64,000 nt of DNA from the NCBI RefSeq assembly GCF_022748595.1, contig NZ_JALDSX010000014.1, forward strand, positions 1-64,000. Direction: 5' to 3'. The translations under genes and the position numbers were made by a program. Below the pieces are notes generated by a model that was not told the origin of the DNA, searched no databases, and was given only the letters and a program-made list of their open reading frames with translations. This stretch comes from Brevibacterium sp. ZH18. Lineage in GTDB: Bacteria; Actinomycetota; Actinomycetes; Actinomycetales; Brevibacteriaceae. This document shows, piece after piece, positions 1 through 9,348 of this stretch; position 1 is the stretch's first letter; every line of letters starts with the position of its first letter.

Positions 1-18
1 AGCGAACCAGCTACAACT

Positions 19-57
19 GGTCCACTCGACGATAAGTGGTCCGCTCGGCGAATAGCG
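19..57. repeat. Two tandem copies of a 19-bp repeat
   Basis: Two adjacent 19-nt units, GGTCCACTCGACGATAAGT (19-37) and GGTCCGCTCGGCGAATAGC (38-56), differ at a few positions and are followed by another GG. They lie downstream of the minus-strand carboxylase genes. No function can be assigned. Confidence 0.6.
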
Positions 58-96
58 GGCACCTCATGAGTCACGCGGCTCAAGGGCTGCATAAGC

Positions 97-213
97 GCAT
101 CAGCCGCGCGGCTCAGTACCCGCGTAGCTCATCAGCCGCGCACCTCAGCACCCGCGTAGCTCATCAGCCGTGCACCACAGCACCCGCGTAGCTCATCAGC
201 TGCGCGGGTCAGA
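97..213. repeat. Three and a half copies of a 32-bp tandem repeat
   Basis: Three 32-nt units begin with ACCCGCGTAGCTCATCAGC at 118, 150 and 182, after a partial copy at about 97-117. There are no unique spacers between units, so this is a minisatellite and not a CRISPR array. It fills most of the stretch between the window edge and the 3' end of the epsilon-subunit gene. I see no gene in 1-227. Confidence 0.7.
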
Positions 214-227
214 GCCTCACTTCCTGC

Positions 228-506
228 TCAGCGGCCCAGCGTCTGGGTCCACGACTGCGGGAGACGCTTGCGCATGTTGCGTCGGGGAGCGTTGAAGCCC
301 GCCCGATCATGCTTCTGCGTCTCCAGCTGATTCAACGCGGCCGCCTGGTTGGCAGCATACGCGCGAGCAACCTGACGGATCGCGACGACTGCGGCGACGG
401 CAGCAGCACTGGCCATGTCATCGCTGACGGGTTCGCCATCGTGCGCGCGCACCTCTGTGCGGTTCTCGACCGCGGCGATCACGTGCTCCTGTGCATCCTG
501 GCTCAT
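228..506 (-). CDS. accE: Acyl-CoA carboxylase epsilon subunit
   Basis: A 92-residue protein, small and polar as expected for actinobacterial AccE/PccE epsilon subunits, which stabilise the complex of biotinylated alpha and carboxyltransferase beta subunits. The C-terminal half is basic and ends in a conserved-looking W-T-Q-T-L-G-R. Its ATG (504-506) overlaps the TGA of the beta-subunit gene by 4 nt, implying translational coupling. Identification rests on size, composition and position directly after the beta gene; epsilon subunits are poorly conserved in sequence. No alpha (biotin carboxylase) gene is in the window. Confidence 0.8.
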   Translation of the reverse strand: MSQDAQEHVIAAVENRTEVRAHDGEPVSDDMASAAAVAAVVAIRQVARAYAANQAAALNQLETQKHDRAGFNAPRRNMRKRLPQSWTQTLGR

Positions 507-2083
507 AGTGGGATGTTACCGTGCTTGCGCGCCGGCGCGTCGACGTGCTTGTTCTTCAGCGCCCGCAATGCCCGCACGATTCGATTGCGCGTCTCACTGG
601 GTTTGATGACCGCGTCGATGTAGCCCTCTTCGGCTGCCAGGTACGGGTTGAGAAGAGCATCCTCGTAGTCCTGGATCAGCTCGTCACGCAGAGCGTCGAC
701 ATCCTCGCCAGCCTCACCGGCGGCCTTGAGCTTGCGACGGTAGACGATGTTCGCCGCACCCTGCGCGCCCATCACAGCGATCTGCGCGCTCGGCCACGCG
801 AGGTTGATGTCCGCGCCCAGCTGCTTCGACCCCATCACGCAGTATGCGCCGCCATAGGCTTTGCGGGTGATGAGAGTGATGAGCGGAACCGTCGCCTCAC
901 CATAGGCGTAGATGAGCTTGGCGCCGCGGCGGATGATTCCGCCGAGCTCCTGATCCGTGCCGGGCAGGAAGCCGGGGACATCGACGAAGGTGAGGATCGG
1001 GATGTTGAAGGCGTCGCAGAGACGGACGAAGCGCGCTGCCTTCTCCGAAGCGTCGATGTCGAGAGTTCCCGCCAGCTGCATGGGCTGGTTGGCGATGATG
1101 CCGACGCTGACTCCTTCGACGCGGCCGAAACCGGTCACGACGTTGGGAGCGAAGAGCTCGGAGACCTCGAGGAACTCGGCATCGTCGAGGACCGTGGTGA
1201 CGACGTCGAGGATGTCATAGGGCTGCGAGGGAGAGTCCGGCATCAGGGTGTCGAGCGCCTCGTCATCGGGCGTGACGGAGAGGTCTGATTCGAACTCGTC
1301 GGCATCCGCCGGATCGATGTTGTTCTGCGGCAGGAATGAGAGCAGGTCGCGCACGTAGTTGATCGCGTCCTCCTCATCGGCGGCCAGATAGTGGGCGTTG
1401 CCGGAGACCGTGTTATTGGTGCGTCCGCCGCCGAGCTCCTCGTGGCCGACTTCTTCGCCGGTCACGGTCTTGATGACGTCGGGGCCCGTGATGTACATGT
1501 GGCTCGTCTGGTCGACCATGACCGTGACGTCGGTCAGCGCGGGGGAGTACACCGCGCCGCCAGCCGAGGGGCCCATGATGAGTGAGATCTGCGGGACAAC
1601 GCCCGAGGATGCCACGTTGAGGCGGAAGATCTCAGCGAACAAAGCGATCGAGCCCACGCCCTCCTGGATGCGTGCACCCCCGGAGTCGTTGATCCCGATG
1701 ATGGGGCATCCCAACTTGATCGCGAGCTTCTGGACCTTGACGATCTTTCGGCCGTTCGCCTCGGCGAGGGATCCGCCGAGCACCGTGAAGTCGTGGGCGA
1801 ACACGGCCACGGTCTTCCCGTCGATCGTGCCCAGGCCGCAGACGACGCCGTCACCGTCTGGGCGGTTGTTCTCCATCCCGAACTGGTGGTTGTGGTGACG
1901 GGCGAACTCGTCGATCTCCTGGAACGAGTCATCGTCGAGGAGCTGATCGATGCGTTCGCGAGCGGTCTGCTTGCCGCGTTTGTGCTGGTTCTCCACCGAC
2001 TTCACATTGCCGGTGTGGGCCGCATCGCGGCGCTGGACCAAAGCGTCGATGCGCTCAGCTGTTGTGCGTGGGGTTTCCGTCAT
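503..2083 (-). CDS. accD: Acyl-CoA carboxylase beta (carboxyltransferase) subunit
   Basis: A 526-residue carboxyltransferase of the PccB/AccD5 type. It transfers the carboxyl group from carboxybiotin to acetyl- or propionyl-CoA to make malonyl- or methylmalonyl-CoA. Two crotonase-like halves are visible. The N-terminal half has G-G-A-R-I-Q-E-G and [10 protein letters not shown]. The C-terminal half has the oxyanion-hole segment V-P-G-F-L-P-G-T and R-K-A-Y-G-G-A-Y. I chose ATG 2083 over a TTG at 2131. The protein family begins near M-T-E-T, and a -10-like TATTGT lies exactly 6 nt before this ATG. The gene is divergent from biotin ligase, the enzyme that activates the partner subunit. Confidence 0.93.
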   Translation of the reverse strand: MTETPRTTAERIDALVQRRDAAHTGNVKSVENQHKRGKQTARERIDQLLDDDSFQEIDEFARHHNHQFGMENNRPDGDGVVCGLGTIDGKTVAVFAHDFTVLGGSLAEANGRKIVKVQKLAIKLGCPIIGINDSGGARIQEGVGSIALFAEIFRLNVASSGVVPQISLIMGPSAGGAVYSPALTDVTVMVDQTSHMYITGPDVIKTVTGEEVGHEELGGGRTNNTVSGNAHYLAADEEDAINYVRDLLSFLPQNNIDPADADEFESDLSVTPDDEALDTLMPDSPSQPYDILDVVTTVLDDAEFLEVSELFAPNVVTGFGRVEGVSVGIIANQPMQLAGTLDIDASEKAARFVRLCDAFNIPILTFVDVPGFLPGTDQELGGIIRRGAKLIYAYGEATVPLITLITRKAYGGAYCVMGSKQLGADINLAWPSAQIAVMGAQGAANIVYRRKLKAAGEAGEDVDALRDELIQDYEDALLNPYLAAEEGYIDAVIKPSETRNRIVRALRALKNKHVDAPARKHGNIPL

Positions 2084-2089
2084 GTCTCC

Positions 2090-2095
2090 ACAATA
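2090..2095 (-). promoter_or_regulatory. Putative leaderless -10 element of accD
   Basis: On the minus strand TATTGT is followed by GGAGAC and then the ATG, so transcription would begin at or next to the start codon. GGAG could instead act as a Shine-Dalgarno sequence on a longer transcript. Confidence 0.45.
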
Positions 2096-2138
2096 ACGAG
2101 GACCGACGCGTTCATTGTGCACTCCCGCCAAAAGAATC

Positions 2139-2144
2139 TAGAGT
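2139..2144 (+). promoter_or_regulatory. Putative leaderless -10 element of birA
   Basis: TAGAGT, then the 6-nt spacer GGACTG, then the GTG start at 2151. The same arrangement recurs at many genes in this window. There is no good Shine-Dalgarno sequence in front of the GTG. Confidence 0.5.
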
Positions 2145-2150
2145 GGACTG

Positions 2151-3176
2151 GTGAACAGCCAACACAATTCCTTCCTCGTCGATGTCGATTCGCTGCGCCG
2201 CAACGCTGCCGCCAGAGGTCTCGACATACCCATTGTCATCTGGGACGATTCGTGCCCATCGACGAATGATGAGTTGTCTGATCTGGTCCGTGGAACCTCA
2301 ACCCTCGCCGAGGCGCCTGCTGGCATCACGCGTTCGGTGAGTACCGCTGACGGCATCGACCTCGCCGAGGTGCCCGCCGAGTTCACCGTGCACGGCACCG
2401 ATTTCCAAAACGCCGGTCACGGCCGGCTCGGCCGGGTCTGGACCGTGCCCGAGCGCAGGTCGTTGACGTTCTCGATCCTCCTTGAACCCGGATCGGTCTT
2501 CGACTCCTGGGGCTGGATCCCGCTGCTAGCCGGTGAGGCCGTGCGCGCCGCCATCACCGAGGCGGGTGCTCCCGCCGTACTCAAATGGCCCAACGATGTG
2601 CTGACGGCTGAAGGCAAGAAGCTGTGCGGGATCCTCGCTCGCGTCGAGACGCTGGCGTCGGGCCCACGGATCGTGCTGGGGATGGGAATCAATACGCGCC
2701 TCGAGCCGACCGATCTGCCTCGTGAGAGCGCGAGCTCCATCGCGATCGAGAAGGGTACGGACGGCTCAGAGATTGATCATGAAGTGTTGTTAATCTCGAT
2801 TCTGAGCAGATTGATTCCTGCCTACAGGGAGCTTGTCGAGTATGGCGATGTTGATTTCAGCAGCAGCACCTCTGCCGCCGCGGTGCGTGAGAACATGGTG
2901 ACTCTCGGAACCAGGGTCCGGGTCGAGCGACCAGACGGAACGAACCTCTACGGCCAGGCCACCGGACTCGACTCCGGCGGCGACCTCATCATTGACGACA
3001 AGACGGTCGTCAGCGCCGGGGACGTGCACCACCTGCGCAATGCCGATGAGGGCAACGTCGGTGCGAGCAGTGCCGAGGGCAGTGTGGTCGGCGATGGGAG
3101 CAGTGTGACCGACGACGAGAGCAGTGTGGTCGGCGATGGGGACTCGACGTCAACGGGATTCGGAGGCGGTCGATGA
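2151..3176 (+). CDS. birA: Biotin--[acyl-CoA carboxylase] ligase
   Basis: A 341-residue group I biotin protein ligase, with no N-terminal DNA-binding domain, so it is not a repressor. It makes biotinyl-5'-AMP and attaches biotin to carboxylase carrier subunits. Visible motifs are the biotinyl-AMP loop G-H-G-R-L-G-R (89-95), K-W-P-N-D-V (145-150), K-K-L-C-G-I-L (156-162) and G-M-G-I-N-T-R. Two oddities: the stretch between S-T-N-D-E and the biotin loop is longer than usual by roughly 25 residues, and the last 40 residues are a Ser/Asp/Gly/Val repeat encoded by an imperfect ~30-nt tandem repeat. The stop overlaps the next gene by ATGA. Confidence 0.92.
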   Translation: MNSQHNSFLVDVDSLRRNAAARGLDIPIVIWDDSCPSTNDELSDLVRGTSTLAEAPAGITRSVSTADGIDLAEVPAEFTVHGTDFQNAGHGRLGRVWTVPERRSLTFSILLEPGSVFDSWGWIPLLAGEAVRAAITEAGAPAVLKWPNDVLTAEGKKLCGILARVETLASGPRIVLGMGINTRLEPTDLPRESASSIAIEKGTDGSEIDHEVLLISILSRLIPAYRELVEYGDVDFSSSTSAAAVRENMVTLGTRVRVERPDGTNLYGQATGLDSGGDLIIDDKTVVSAGDVHHLRNADEGNVGASSAEGSVVGDGSSVTDDESSVVGDGDSTSTGFGGGR

Positions 3177-4996
3177 CCGGCACCTCGGACTTCACCGCGC
3201 AGCTCAAGGTCGTCTCCGACGAGGCTGCCCACCCGAAGAGAGCTGATGAGACGGCTCAGGCTCCATCTCAGTCGCAGTCTCAGTCTGTATCTCAGGCGCA
3301 GTCTCAGTCTCAGTCTGTATCTCAGGAGTCGTCCTCCTCGCAGTCTCAGTCGCCGTCGTCGGGTCGCGGAGAGCAGCAGGCAACGGACCAGCCGAGCAAC
3401 GGGGCGGCGGCCGGTGCTCACTCCGAATCGCTTGCGGACGGTTCTTCCGAGGCTGGTTCATCCGCGGCATCCGATTCCTCGGCGGCGTTGGTTTCGGGAG
3501 GCGGCGCCGAGCCGCCGAACTCGATCCCACTGATCACGGATGATCAGGTCACAGCGAATCATCAGGTCACCGCGAATCATCAGGTCACAGCGAATCATCA
3601 GTCCACCACGAATAGTCAGAGCAACTCAGCGTCGGCGAGTTCGAGGCCTACCGCAGCGAGCCCGAGACCTGCCACATCGAACATGGGGACACCGATCGTG
3701 AACCCTGTACCCGCCTCGGCGCCGGCATCGGTCCCCGGGATCGAACTCGGCGATGAGGACCTGGCCACTACCTCGGCGATGGGGGAGTCCGACACTTCAG
3801 GGACGAACGACGACGGTACAGTGGCCGCCGACGATTCGCACAGCTCCGCCGACGAGGACTTCTTCAGTGGACTGCATGAGGATCCCCGCACTTCGGCGAT
3901 GCAGATCGTCGACGAGGCGGAAGACGACGTCGCGGACGAGACGATCTACGAGACGCGCAGCGCTGCCGAGAGACTCGAGGAGATCCTCCTCGACGGCAAG
4001 CGTGTCCTCGACCGGCGGGAGGCCGCGAAGCTCGGCGGGATCTCGACCGTCTCGGCGCGCAAGATGTGGCGTGCGCTGGGCATGTCGCAGACGGTCGCCG
4101 AAGAGAAGGCCTACACGCTCAGCGACGCTCACGCCCTGCGGATGTGGGCGAAACCGGTCGCCGATGGCCTCATCGATCAGGGCACGGCCCTGTCGCTGGC
4201 CCGTGCGATCGGGCAGACCACGGACCGACTCGTGGTGTGGCAGATGGAGACGCTCGTCGACTTCCTCACCGAGGAGAAGGGCCTGACCGACCCCGAGGCT
4301 AGGCGCGACGCGCTGCAGGTCGTCGAGGACATGGTCGATCCGCTGCAAAAGATGCTGACGTATTCGTGGCGGCGCAACCTCGCCGAGGTGATGGGCCGAC
4401 TCAACGTCAACGTCTCCGATGGTCTGGCCATCGACAACCGGCAGGGCTGGTACGACTCGTCGATGCCGCTGGCCCGCGCGGTCGGCTTCATCGACCTTGT
4501 CTCCTACACGCGCCTGTCGCAGAAGATGGAGCCCAGGCAGCTGGCGAACCTCGTCCAGGAGTTCCAGGGCATGGCGTACAACATCGTGGCCACCGGCGGC
4601 GGTCGGGTCATCAAGACCGTCGGCGACGAAGTGTTCTTCGCCGCCGAGACGCCGCTGGGCGGGGCGGAGATCGCGATGACCTTGATGGAGCGTGTGACTG
4701 CGGCCGAGGATCTGCCGCAGGCGCGCGTTGGCTTCGTGTGGGGCAGGGTCCTGTCCCGACTGGGCGATATCTTCGGCTCGAGCGTCAACCTTGCGGCTCG
4801 CCTGACGGCAGTCGCGGATCCCGGCACGATCTTCACCGATGAGGACACGGCGCGTGTCCTCTCGACGTCGGACGCCTATGTCTTCGAACGCCGGGAGTCG
4901 CTCTCGTTGCACGGGCTGGGAGAGACTGGCATCGGCGAGATGAAGCGCGGTACGGCTGCGCGGATGAAGCTCGATCTCGACGACGACGAGAACTGA
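3173..4996 (+). CDS. Class III adenylate cyclase with long low-complexity N-terminus
   Basis: A 607-residue protein that should make cAMP from ATP. Residues 1 to about 255 are low complexity: Ser-Gln repeats (Q-S-Q-S-V-S-Q) and three N-H-Q-V-T-A hexapeptides encoded by an 18-nt tandem repeat, then an acidic stretch. Residues of about 260-420 resemble the Rv1264-type regulatory domain that inhibits or tunes mycobacterial cyclases. The catalytic domain (about 430-600) has the metal-binding Asp in G-F-I-D-L-V, K-T-V-G-D-E-V with the adenine-selecting Lys and second-metal Asp, and V-N-L-A-A-R-L with the transition-state Asn and Arg. It overlaps birA by 4 nt. No membrane segment is seen. Confidence 0.87.
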   Translation: MTGTSDFTAQLKVVSDEAAHPKRADETAQAPSQSQSQSVSQAQSQSQSVSQESSSSQSQSPSSGRGEQQATDQPSNGAAAGAHSESLADGSSEAGSSAASDSSAALVSGGGAEPPNSIPLITDDQVTANHQVTANHQVTANHQSTTNSQSNSASASSRPTAASPRPATSNMGTPIVNPVPASAPASVPGIELGDEDLATTSAMGESDTSGTNDDGTVAADDSHSSADEDFFSGLHEDPRTSAMQIVDEAEDDVADETIYETRSAAERLEEILLDGKRVLDRREAAKLGGISTVSARKMWRALGMSQTVAEEKAYTLSDAHALRMWAKPVADGLIDQGTALSLARAIGQTTDRLVVWQMETLVDFLTEEKGLTDPEARRDALQVVEDMVDPLQKMLTYSWRRNLAEVMGRLNVNVSDGLAIDNRQGWYDSSMPLARAVGFIDLVSYTRLSQKMEPRQLANLVQEFQGMAYNIVATGGGRVIKTVGDEVFFAAETPLGGAEIAMTLMERVTAAEDLPQARVGFVWGRVLSRLGDIFGSSVNLAARLTAVADPGTIFTDEDTARVLSTSDAYVFERRESLSLHGLGETGIGEMKRGTAARMKLDLDDDEN

Positions 4997-5011
4997 GGCG
5001 CGGAGCGCGGT

Positions 5012-5090
5012 TTCAGTTCCGACAGTCAGTTCAGCCCGACAGGCGGCGCAATCCGACAGGCAGCTCAGCCCGACAGGCAGGTTAGCCCAA
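5012..5090. repeat. 17-nt tandem repeat, four copies plus a degenerate fifth
   Basis: CCGACAG occurs at 5019, 5036, 5053 and 5070, exactly 17 nt apart, within a unit resembling CCGACAGGCAGCTCAGC. A decayed copy (CCAAGAG) follows at 5087. The array begins about 16 nt after the cyclase stop codon. Confidence 0.75.
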
Positions 5091-5210
5091 GAGTCATTTC
5101 AGTGGGCGATCTTCGCGCCGCTGACTCTGTCGTCGTGCAGCCGACAATGTGTCCGGTCGCGCAAGTGACGGTGATGGTCGTCTAGGTTCGTCTTCCACTG
5201 TCAGCCGCTC

Positions 5211-5253
5211 GTCCTACACCTGCAATGGTGGTGAGTGCAGGTGAGCGTAGGAC
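5211..5253. terminator. Hairpin between convergent genes
   Basis: GTCCTAC at 5211-5217 pairs with GTAGGAC at 5247-5253, and CCTGCA at 5219-5224 pairs with TGCAGG at 5236-5241. The loop is 11 nt. There is no clear T-tract, but its position between convergent genes fits a bidirectional terminator. Confidence 0.4.
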
Positions 5254-5494
5254 AAGCGAAGTGAACGGTGTGTTCCGCGGCTTACAGTAGGCGAAGTGAG
5301 CGCGGCGATGAATGGGCACCGCCGGTATGCGCCCGTGCGAATCGTCAATTTGTCGAATTGGCCTTTTGCGGCGGACATACACACGGCTGCGAATTCGGCC
5401 GAAAAGCGGCTTTTGAGCAAGCGTCCTTGGGCGCGGAATCCGCTTCGCATTGAGACCGCCGAGGCCGAACGATGCCCCCTCAGCCCCTGGCCCC

Positions 5495-8293
5495 TCAGAA
5501 CAGCGCGGTGTCGTCGTCCTCGTCATCATCGTCGTCGTGGGAGACGATGACGGCGCCGTCGAAGTCCATCTTCGACCGGGCGATCTCTTCCTTCTTCTGG
5601 TCGAGTTCATCCGACTGTTCGGCGCGCTGCGGCTCCTCGAGATCGAGGGCGAGCTCATCGAAGCTCGTCGCCAGACCCTGCGTTCCGGACTTCTTCGATG
5701 ACTTCCTCTTCGATGACTTCGACCCAGCCTTGGCTGAACCCCCAGCCGCAGCTGAGCTGGCGTCGGCATCGTCGATCTCAAAGTCGGCACCGTCATCGCC
5801 GGCAGCAGCCGGGCTGTGGTCCTCGGCTTCAGCTCCGCCGAGGCGGGGAAGTGTGCCGACGACATCGATCTTCGACTCGAGCGGGGAACCGGTGGCATCG
5901 CGTCGCGACAGCTCGGTCGGCAGGGTCCTGGCTCCGCCTGCCTGAGCAGCAGCCTGCGGGCTGTCGCCGACCCATGCCAGGGACAGTTCGGTCTCGCCTT
6001 TGAGGAACTTATGGGCGCGCACGCCCGAGGTCGCACGACCCTTGGTCGGGAACTCGGAGAATTCGCTGACCTTGATCGACGAGGACGGGGCTCCGTAGAA
6101 GTTCTCTCCGCTGGCGATCGTGACCACAGCGAAGCTGCCGATGCTCTCATCGGCGTCTCCGTCTTCGTCGGTCTTCGCGTCCTTCGACGTCATGCCGAAG
6201 AAGATCGCGCGCGCATCGGCGGCGACCTTGATGCCGGCGACCCCCGATGCGTTCCAGCCCTGGGCGCGCAGACCGGAGGCGTCGAAGGCGAGGAGCTGTG
6301 CGTTGGACGTGACGAACACGGCCAGAGACGCGTCGATGTCGTCGGGCTGAGCGACGCCGATGACGGTGTCCTTGCCCTTGAGTCCGATGGCATCCCACTC
6401 GGTCTTGTTCGGCCGTCCGGCCACGGACACGCGCTTGACGACGCCGTCGGCCGTGCCGAGGACGAACTCTCGATCAAGGTCGATGAGACCGATGACCTTC
6501 TCGTCCTTCTCGAGTGCCATGTAGTCGGCGATCTTCACGCCGCCGGCAACATTGGGACGGGAGACAGCAGGCGGCAGAGCAGGCAGATCGACGACGTCGA
6601 CCATGTGGATCCGACCTGCCGAGGTGATGCCTCCGACGGTGCCCTGGGTGCTCGAGACGATCTCGGAGCGCAGAGCATCGTGGCTCGAGCGCTTCCCCGT
6701 CCGCTGCAGCGGCGCGGCATCAGAGGTGCGGGCGATGCGACCCGAGGTCGACAGCAGCACCCGGCACGGCGCATCGGCAATCTTGAGGTCGGTCTGGGCC
6801 TTCTTGCCCTTGGCGGAGAGTTCCTTCATGGAACCTTCGATGAGGACAGTCCGGCGCGGAGTCCCGATGATCTCCGCAGTCGCCTCAAGTTCGGAGGCGA
6901 CGAGTTCGCGCAGCATGGCCTCGTCAGCGAGGAGCGATTCGAGATACTCGATCTTCTTGCGCAGTTCATCGCGCTCGGCTTCGAGCTCGATGCGCGAGAA
7001 CTTCGTCAGCCGACGCAGCTGCAAATCGAGGATGTAGGTGGCCTGGAGCTCGGAGAGCTCGAAGACGTCCATCAGCCTTGAGCGAGCGGCGGACGCATCG
7101 TCGGAGGCGCGGATGAGCTGGATGACCTCGTCGATGTCGAGGATCGCGATGAGCAGTCCCTCGACCAAGTGCAGACGGTCCTTGGCCTTGCGCAGCTGGA
7201 AGACCGTGCGGCGACGCACGACGTCGATGCGGTGCGCGAGATAGACGGTGAGCAGCTCCCGCAGGCCCAAGGTCCGCGGCTGGCCTTCGACGAGGCAGAC
7301 GTTGTTGATGCCGAACGACTCCTCGAGGGGAGTCTGGCGGTAGAGCTCGGCCAGCACGGCTTCCGGGTTGAACCCGTTCTTGATGCCGATGACCAGGCGC
7401 ATGCCGTTCTTGCGGTCCGAGTAGTCGTCGATTGAGGCGATGCCCGTGAGCTTCTTCGCTCCGACGGCGTCCTTGACCTTCGCCACGACCTTCTCCGGTC
7501 CGACGAGGTAGGGCAGCTCGGTGACGACGATGCCCTTGCGGCGGGCGCTGACGTTCTCGATCGAGACGGTCGCGCGGGTCCGGAAGGTGCCGCGTCCGCT
7601 CTCGTAGGCCTCGCGGACACCGTCGAGTCCGATGATCCGACCGCCTGTGGGCAGATCGGGACCCGGGATGAAGCGCATGAGCTCGGCCAGTCCGGCCTCG
7701 GGGTTGCGGATCAGGTGGCAGCAGGCGGCGATGACTTCACCCGGGTTGTGCGGCGCCATGTTCGTGGCCATGCCCACGGCGATGCCTGACGCGCCGTTGA
7801 TGAGCAGGTTGGGGAACGCGCTGGGCAGAACCTCGGGCTGAGTCAGCGTGTTGTCATAGTTTCCGACGAAGTCGACGACATCCTCGTCAAGGCCGGCGAT
7901 CATGTGCATCGACGCCGTGGTCAGGCGCGCCTCGGTGTAGCGCGGGGCAGCCGGGCCGTCGTCGAGCGAGCCGAAGTTGCCGTGTCCGTCGACGAGCGGC
8001 ACGCGCATGATGAAGTCCTGGCTCAGACGCACCAGCGCGTCGTAGATCGCCGAGTCACCGTGCGGGTGCAGTTTACCCATGACATCGCCGACGATGCGGG
8101 AGGACTTCACATGGCCGCGCTCAGGGCGCAGGCCCATGTCTCCCATCTGGTAGACGATGCGACGCTGGACGGGTTTGAGGCCGTCACGTGCATCGGGCAG
8201 GGCGCGTGAGTAGATGACCGAATACGCATACTCGAGGTACGAACTCTCCATCTCCGACGAGACGTCGACATCGATGACTCTGCCTTCGGTCAT
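5495..8293 (-). CDS. parC: DNA topoisomerase IV subunit A
   Basis: A 932-residue type IIA topoisomerase A subunit that breaks and rejoins DNA, with a GyrB/ParE-like partner not in this window. The active-site Tyr is Y119 in A-A-P-R-Y-T-E-A-R. The quinolone-determining segment [10 protein letters not shown] retains Ser81 and Asp85, equivalent to E. coli GyrA S83 and D87. The C-terminal beta-propeller lacks a convincing GyrA box, which favours ParC over GyrA. The last ~100 residues are low complexity: lysine-rich, then acidic, ending D-D-D-T-A-L-F. The ATG at 8293 is preceded by AAAGGAG at good spacing, so I prefer it to an upstream in-frame start at 8311. Confidence 0.88.
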   Translation of the reverse strand: MTEGRVIDVDVSSEMESSYLEYAYSVIYSRALPDARDGLKPVQRRIVYQMGDMGLRPERGHVKSSRIVGDVMGKLHPHGDSAIYDALVRLSQDFIMRVPLVDGHGNFGSLDDGPAAPRYTEARLTTASMHMIAGLDEDVVDFVGNYDNTLTQPEVLPSAFPNLLINGASGIAVGMATNMAPHNPGEVIAACCHLIRNPEAGLAELMRFIPGPDLPTGGRIIGLDGVREAYESGRGTFRTRATVSIENVSARRKGIVVTELPYLVGPEKVVAKVKDAVGAKKLTGIASIDDYSDRKNGMRLVIGIKNGFNPEAVLAELYRQTPLEESFGINNVCLVEGQPRTLGLRELLTVYLAHRIDVVRRRTVFQLRKAKDRLHLVEGLLIAILDIDEVIQLIRASDDASAARSRLMDVFELSELQATYILDLQLRRLTKFSRIELEAERDELRKKIEYLESLLADEAMLRELVASELEATAEIIGTPRRTVLIEGSMKELSAKGKKAQTDLKIADAPCRVLLSTSGRIARTSDAAPLQRTGKRSSHDALRSEIVSSTQGTVGGITSAGRIHMVDVVDLPALPPAVSRPNVAGGVKIADYMALEKDEKVIGLIDLDREFVLGTADGVVKRVSVAGRPNKTEWDAIGLKGKDTVIGVAQPDDIDASLAVFVTSNAQLLAFDASGLRAQGWNASGVAGIKVAADARAIFFGMTSKDAKTDEDGDADESIGSFAVVTIASGENFYGAPSSSIKVSEFSEFPTKGRATSGVRAHKFLKGETELSLAWVGDSPQAAAQAGGARTLPTELSRRDATGSPLESKIDVVGTLPRLGGAEAEDHSPAAAGDDGADFEIDDADASSAAAGGSAKAGSKSSKRKSSKKSGTQGLATSFDELALDLEEPQRAEQSDELDQKKEEIARSKMDFDGAVIVSHDDDDDEDDDTALF

Positions 8294-8494
8294 GGAACTC
8301 CTTTGACGCAAGAATTATCCGTATCTGCTGCACCGCCCGCACCGAGGTGGTGCATCGGCAACAGAGAGCACCCGTTGATTCTAGCGTTCTATTTGAGTTC
8401 TACGGCTCAACCCCGGTTTTCCGGGGCGTCCGTGTCGCCGGCCGGTCGAACGGGCGGCCAGGCGGGGGAGGAGTGCAGGAGCTGCCTGCCGCCA

Positions 8495-9049
8495 TCAGGA
8501 GGTTGGTGCGAGGCTGTGCTTCCACTGGATGAATCGGGTCATGTAGGCCTCGATGTTCGCGCGCTCTGCGGTTCCCGCCATGAGTTCGGTGACCATCATG
8601 CCCATCACCGAGCTGGTCATGGTCCGAGCCATCTCTGCGTCGACCTCGCCGAAGCGCATGACGAAGTCCTGGATGCCTCGGAGGTTCCTCTGCTTTGCGA
8701 AGACAGCCTCGTCGGGGAGTGCTGGGTCGAGGCTGAGCATGATCATCGTGTAGAAGCGGTTCCGGTCGGTGGTCAGCCAGTTCATGCAGAAGTCGACGGC
8801 GACGACCTCGATCGACTTGTCGCTGCTGCGCAGGGTTCCGGGCAGACGCTCGAGCTGCTGGGAGTTGAGTTCGGTGATCCGCTCCATGATCCCGGTGATC
8901 AGAGCGTCGCGGGTGCGGTAAACATTCGAGGTGGATCCGACGGGCAGCTCGGCCAGGGCATCGACTGCCCGGTGGGTCAGCCCGCGGACACCCTGTTCTG
9001 CCACTACGGCTATCGCGGAATCGGTCACGACGTCTCTTCGAGAGATCAT
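8495..9049 (-). CDS. TetR-family transcriptional regulator
   Basis: 184 residues. The N-terminal 50 carry a TetR-type helix-turn-helix (A-I-A-V-V-A-E-Q-G-V-R-G-L-T-H-R-A-V-D, then Y-R-T-R-D-A-L). The rest is helical, as expected for a ligand-binding and dimerisation domain. A perfect 18-bp palindrome about 60 nt upstream (9108-9125) is a likely operator for autoregulation. The target genes and ligand are unknown, since neither flanking gene is an obvious efflux pump. Confidence 0.88.
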   Translation of the reverse strand: MISRRDVVTDSAIAVVAEQGVRGLTHRAVDALAELPVGSTSNVYRTRDALITGIMERITELNSQQLERLPGTLRSSDKSIEVVAVDFCMNWLTTDRNRFYTMIMLSLDPALPDEAVFAKQRNLRGIQDFVMRFGEVDAEMARTMTSSVMGMMVTELMAGTAERANIEAYMTRFIQWKHSLAPTS

Positions 9050-9107
9050 TTCTTTGCGGCCTCGCTATCTTGAGACACCTGCAGTCGAGGTGATTTCGGA
9101 CGGTGGA

Positions 9108-9125
9108 TGACCAGATATCTGGTCA
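9108..9125. promoter_or_regulatory. Perfect 18-bp palindrome, candidate TetR operator
   Basis: TGACCAGATATCTGGTCA equals its own reverse complement. It lies about 58 bp upstream of the TetR-family start codon, the usual place for an autoregulatory operator. Confidence 0.6.
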
Positions 9126-9159
9126 CAGACTATGACCATTTGATGGCCATGCACAGAAA

Positions 9160-9181
9160 CACAATCCGATAACGGTTTGTG
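9160..9181. promoter_or_regulatory. Imperfect inverted repeat upstream of the TetR gene
   Basis: CACAATCCG and CGGTTTGTG flank ATAA; 8 of 9 positions are complementary. The sequence differs from the upstream palindrome, so it would be a site for a different protein or a hairpin. Confidence 0.4.
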
Positions 9182-9348
9182 CTGGAACGGATACAGACAC
9201 TACCTTCAAAGCCGATCAATTGGTATAAGACTCGCCAAATTGGCAGTCGGTTCCCACTAAACGGTCCATCTCGTGCTCCAGGGCTGGGTGAAAGCTCCGT
9301 ATCAACGGCATCAGAGGGCACCTGCCGGAGGGCGCCTCAGCTGACGCT

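Larger units (their letters stand above)
4997..5494. other. Convergent intergenic region without a supported gene
   Basis: About 500 bp lie between the 3' ends of the cyclase gene and parC. It holds the 17-nt tandem repeat (5012-5090), a hairpin (5211-5253), two GCGAAGTGARCG copies near 5256 and 5291, and the palindrome TTCGGCCGAA near 5396. Short open frames on both strands lack a ribosome site and recognisable protein features, so none is annotated. Confidence 0.6.
9050..9348. other. TetR upstream region with two inverted repeats, no gene
   Basis: About 300 bp of lower-GC DNA between the TetR start and the 3' end of the acetyltransferase gene. It contains the palindrome at 9108-9125 and an imperfect inverted repeat at 9160-9181. 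I see no supportable coding sequence. Confidence 0.55.

Noticed and set aside
97-213. CRISPR-like array at the left edge
   Set aside because: 32-bp units are directly adjacent without unique spacers and no cas gene is present.
2084-2131. In-frame upstream extension of the carboxylase beta gene to a TTG
   Set aside because: The extra 16 residues are not family-like, and the -10-like element lies 6 nt before the ATG at 2083.
3797-4912. 371-codon open frame antisense to the adenylate cyclase gene
   Set aside because: It mirrors a strongly identified gene, has Arg/His/Asp-biased shadow composition and no domain.
5214-5550. Short open frames on both strands between the cyclase and parC genes
   Set aside because: No ribosome site, no protein-like pattern, overlapped by hairpins and by the parC 3' end.
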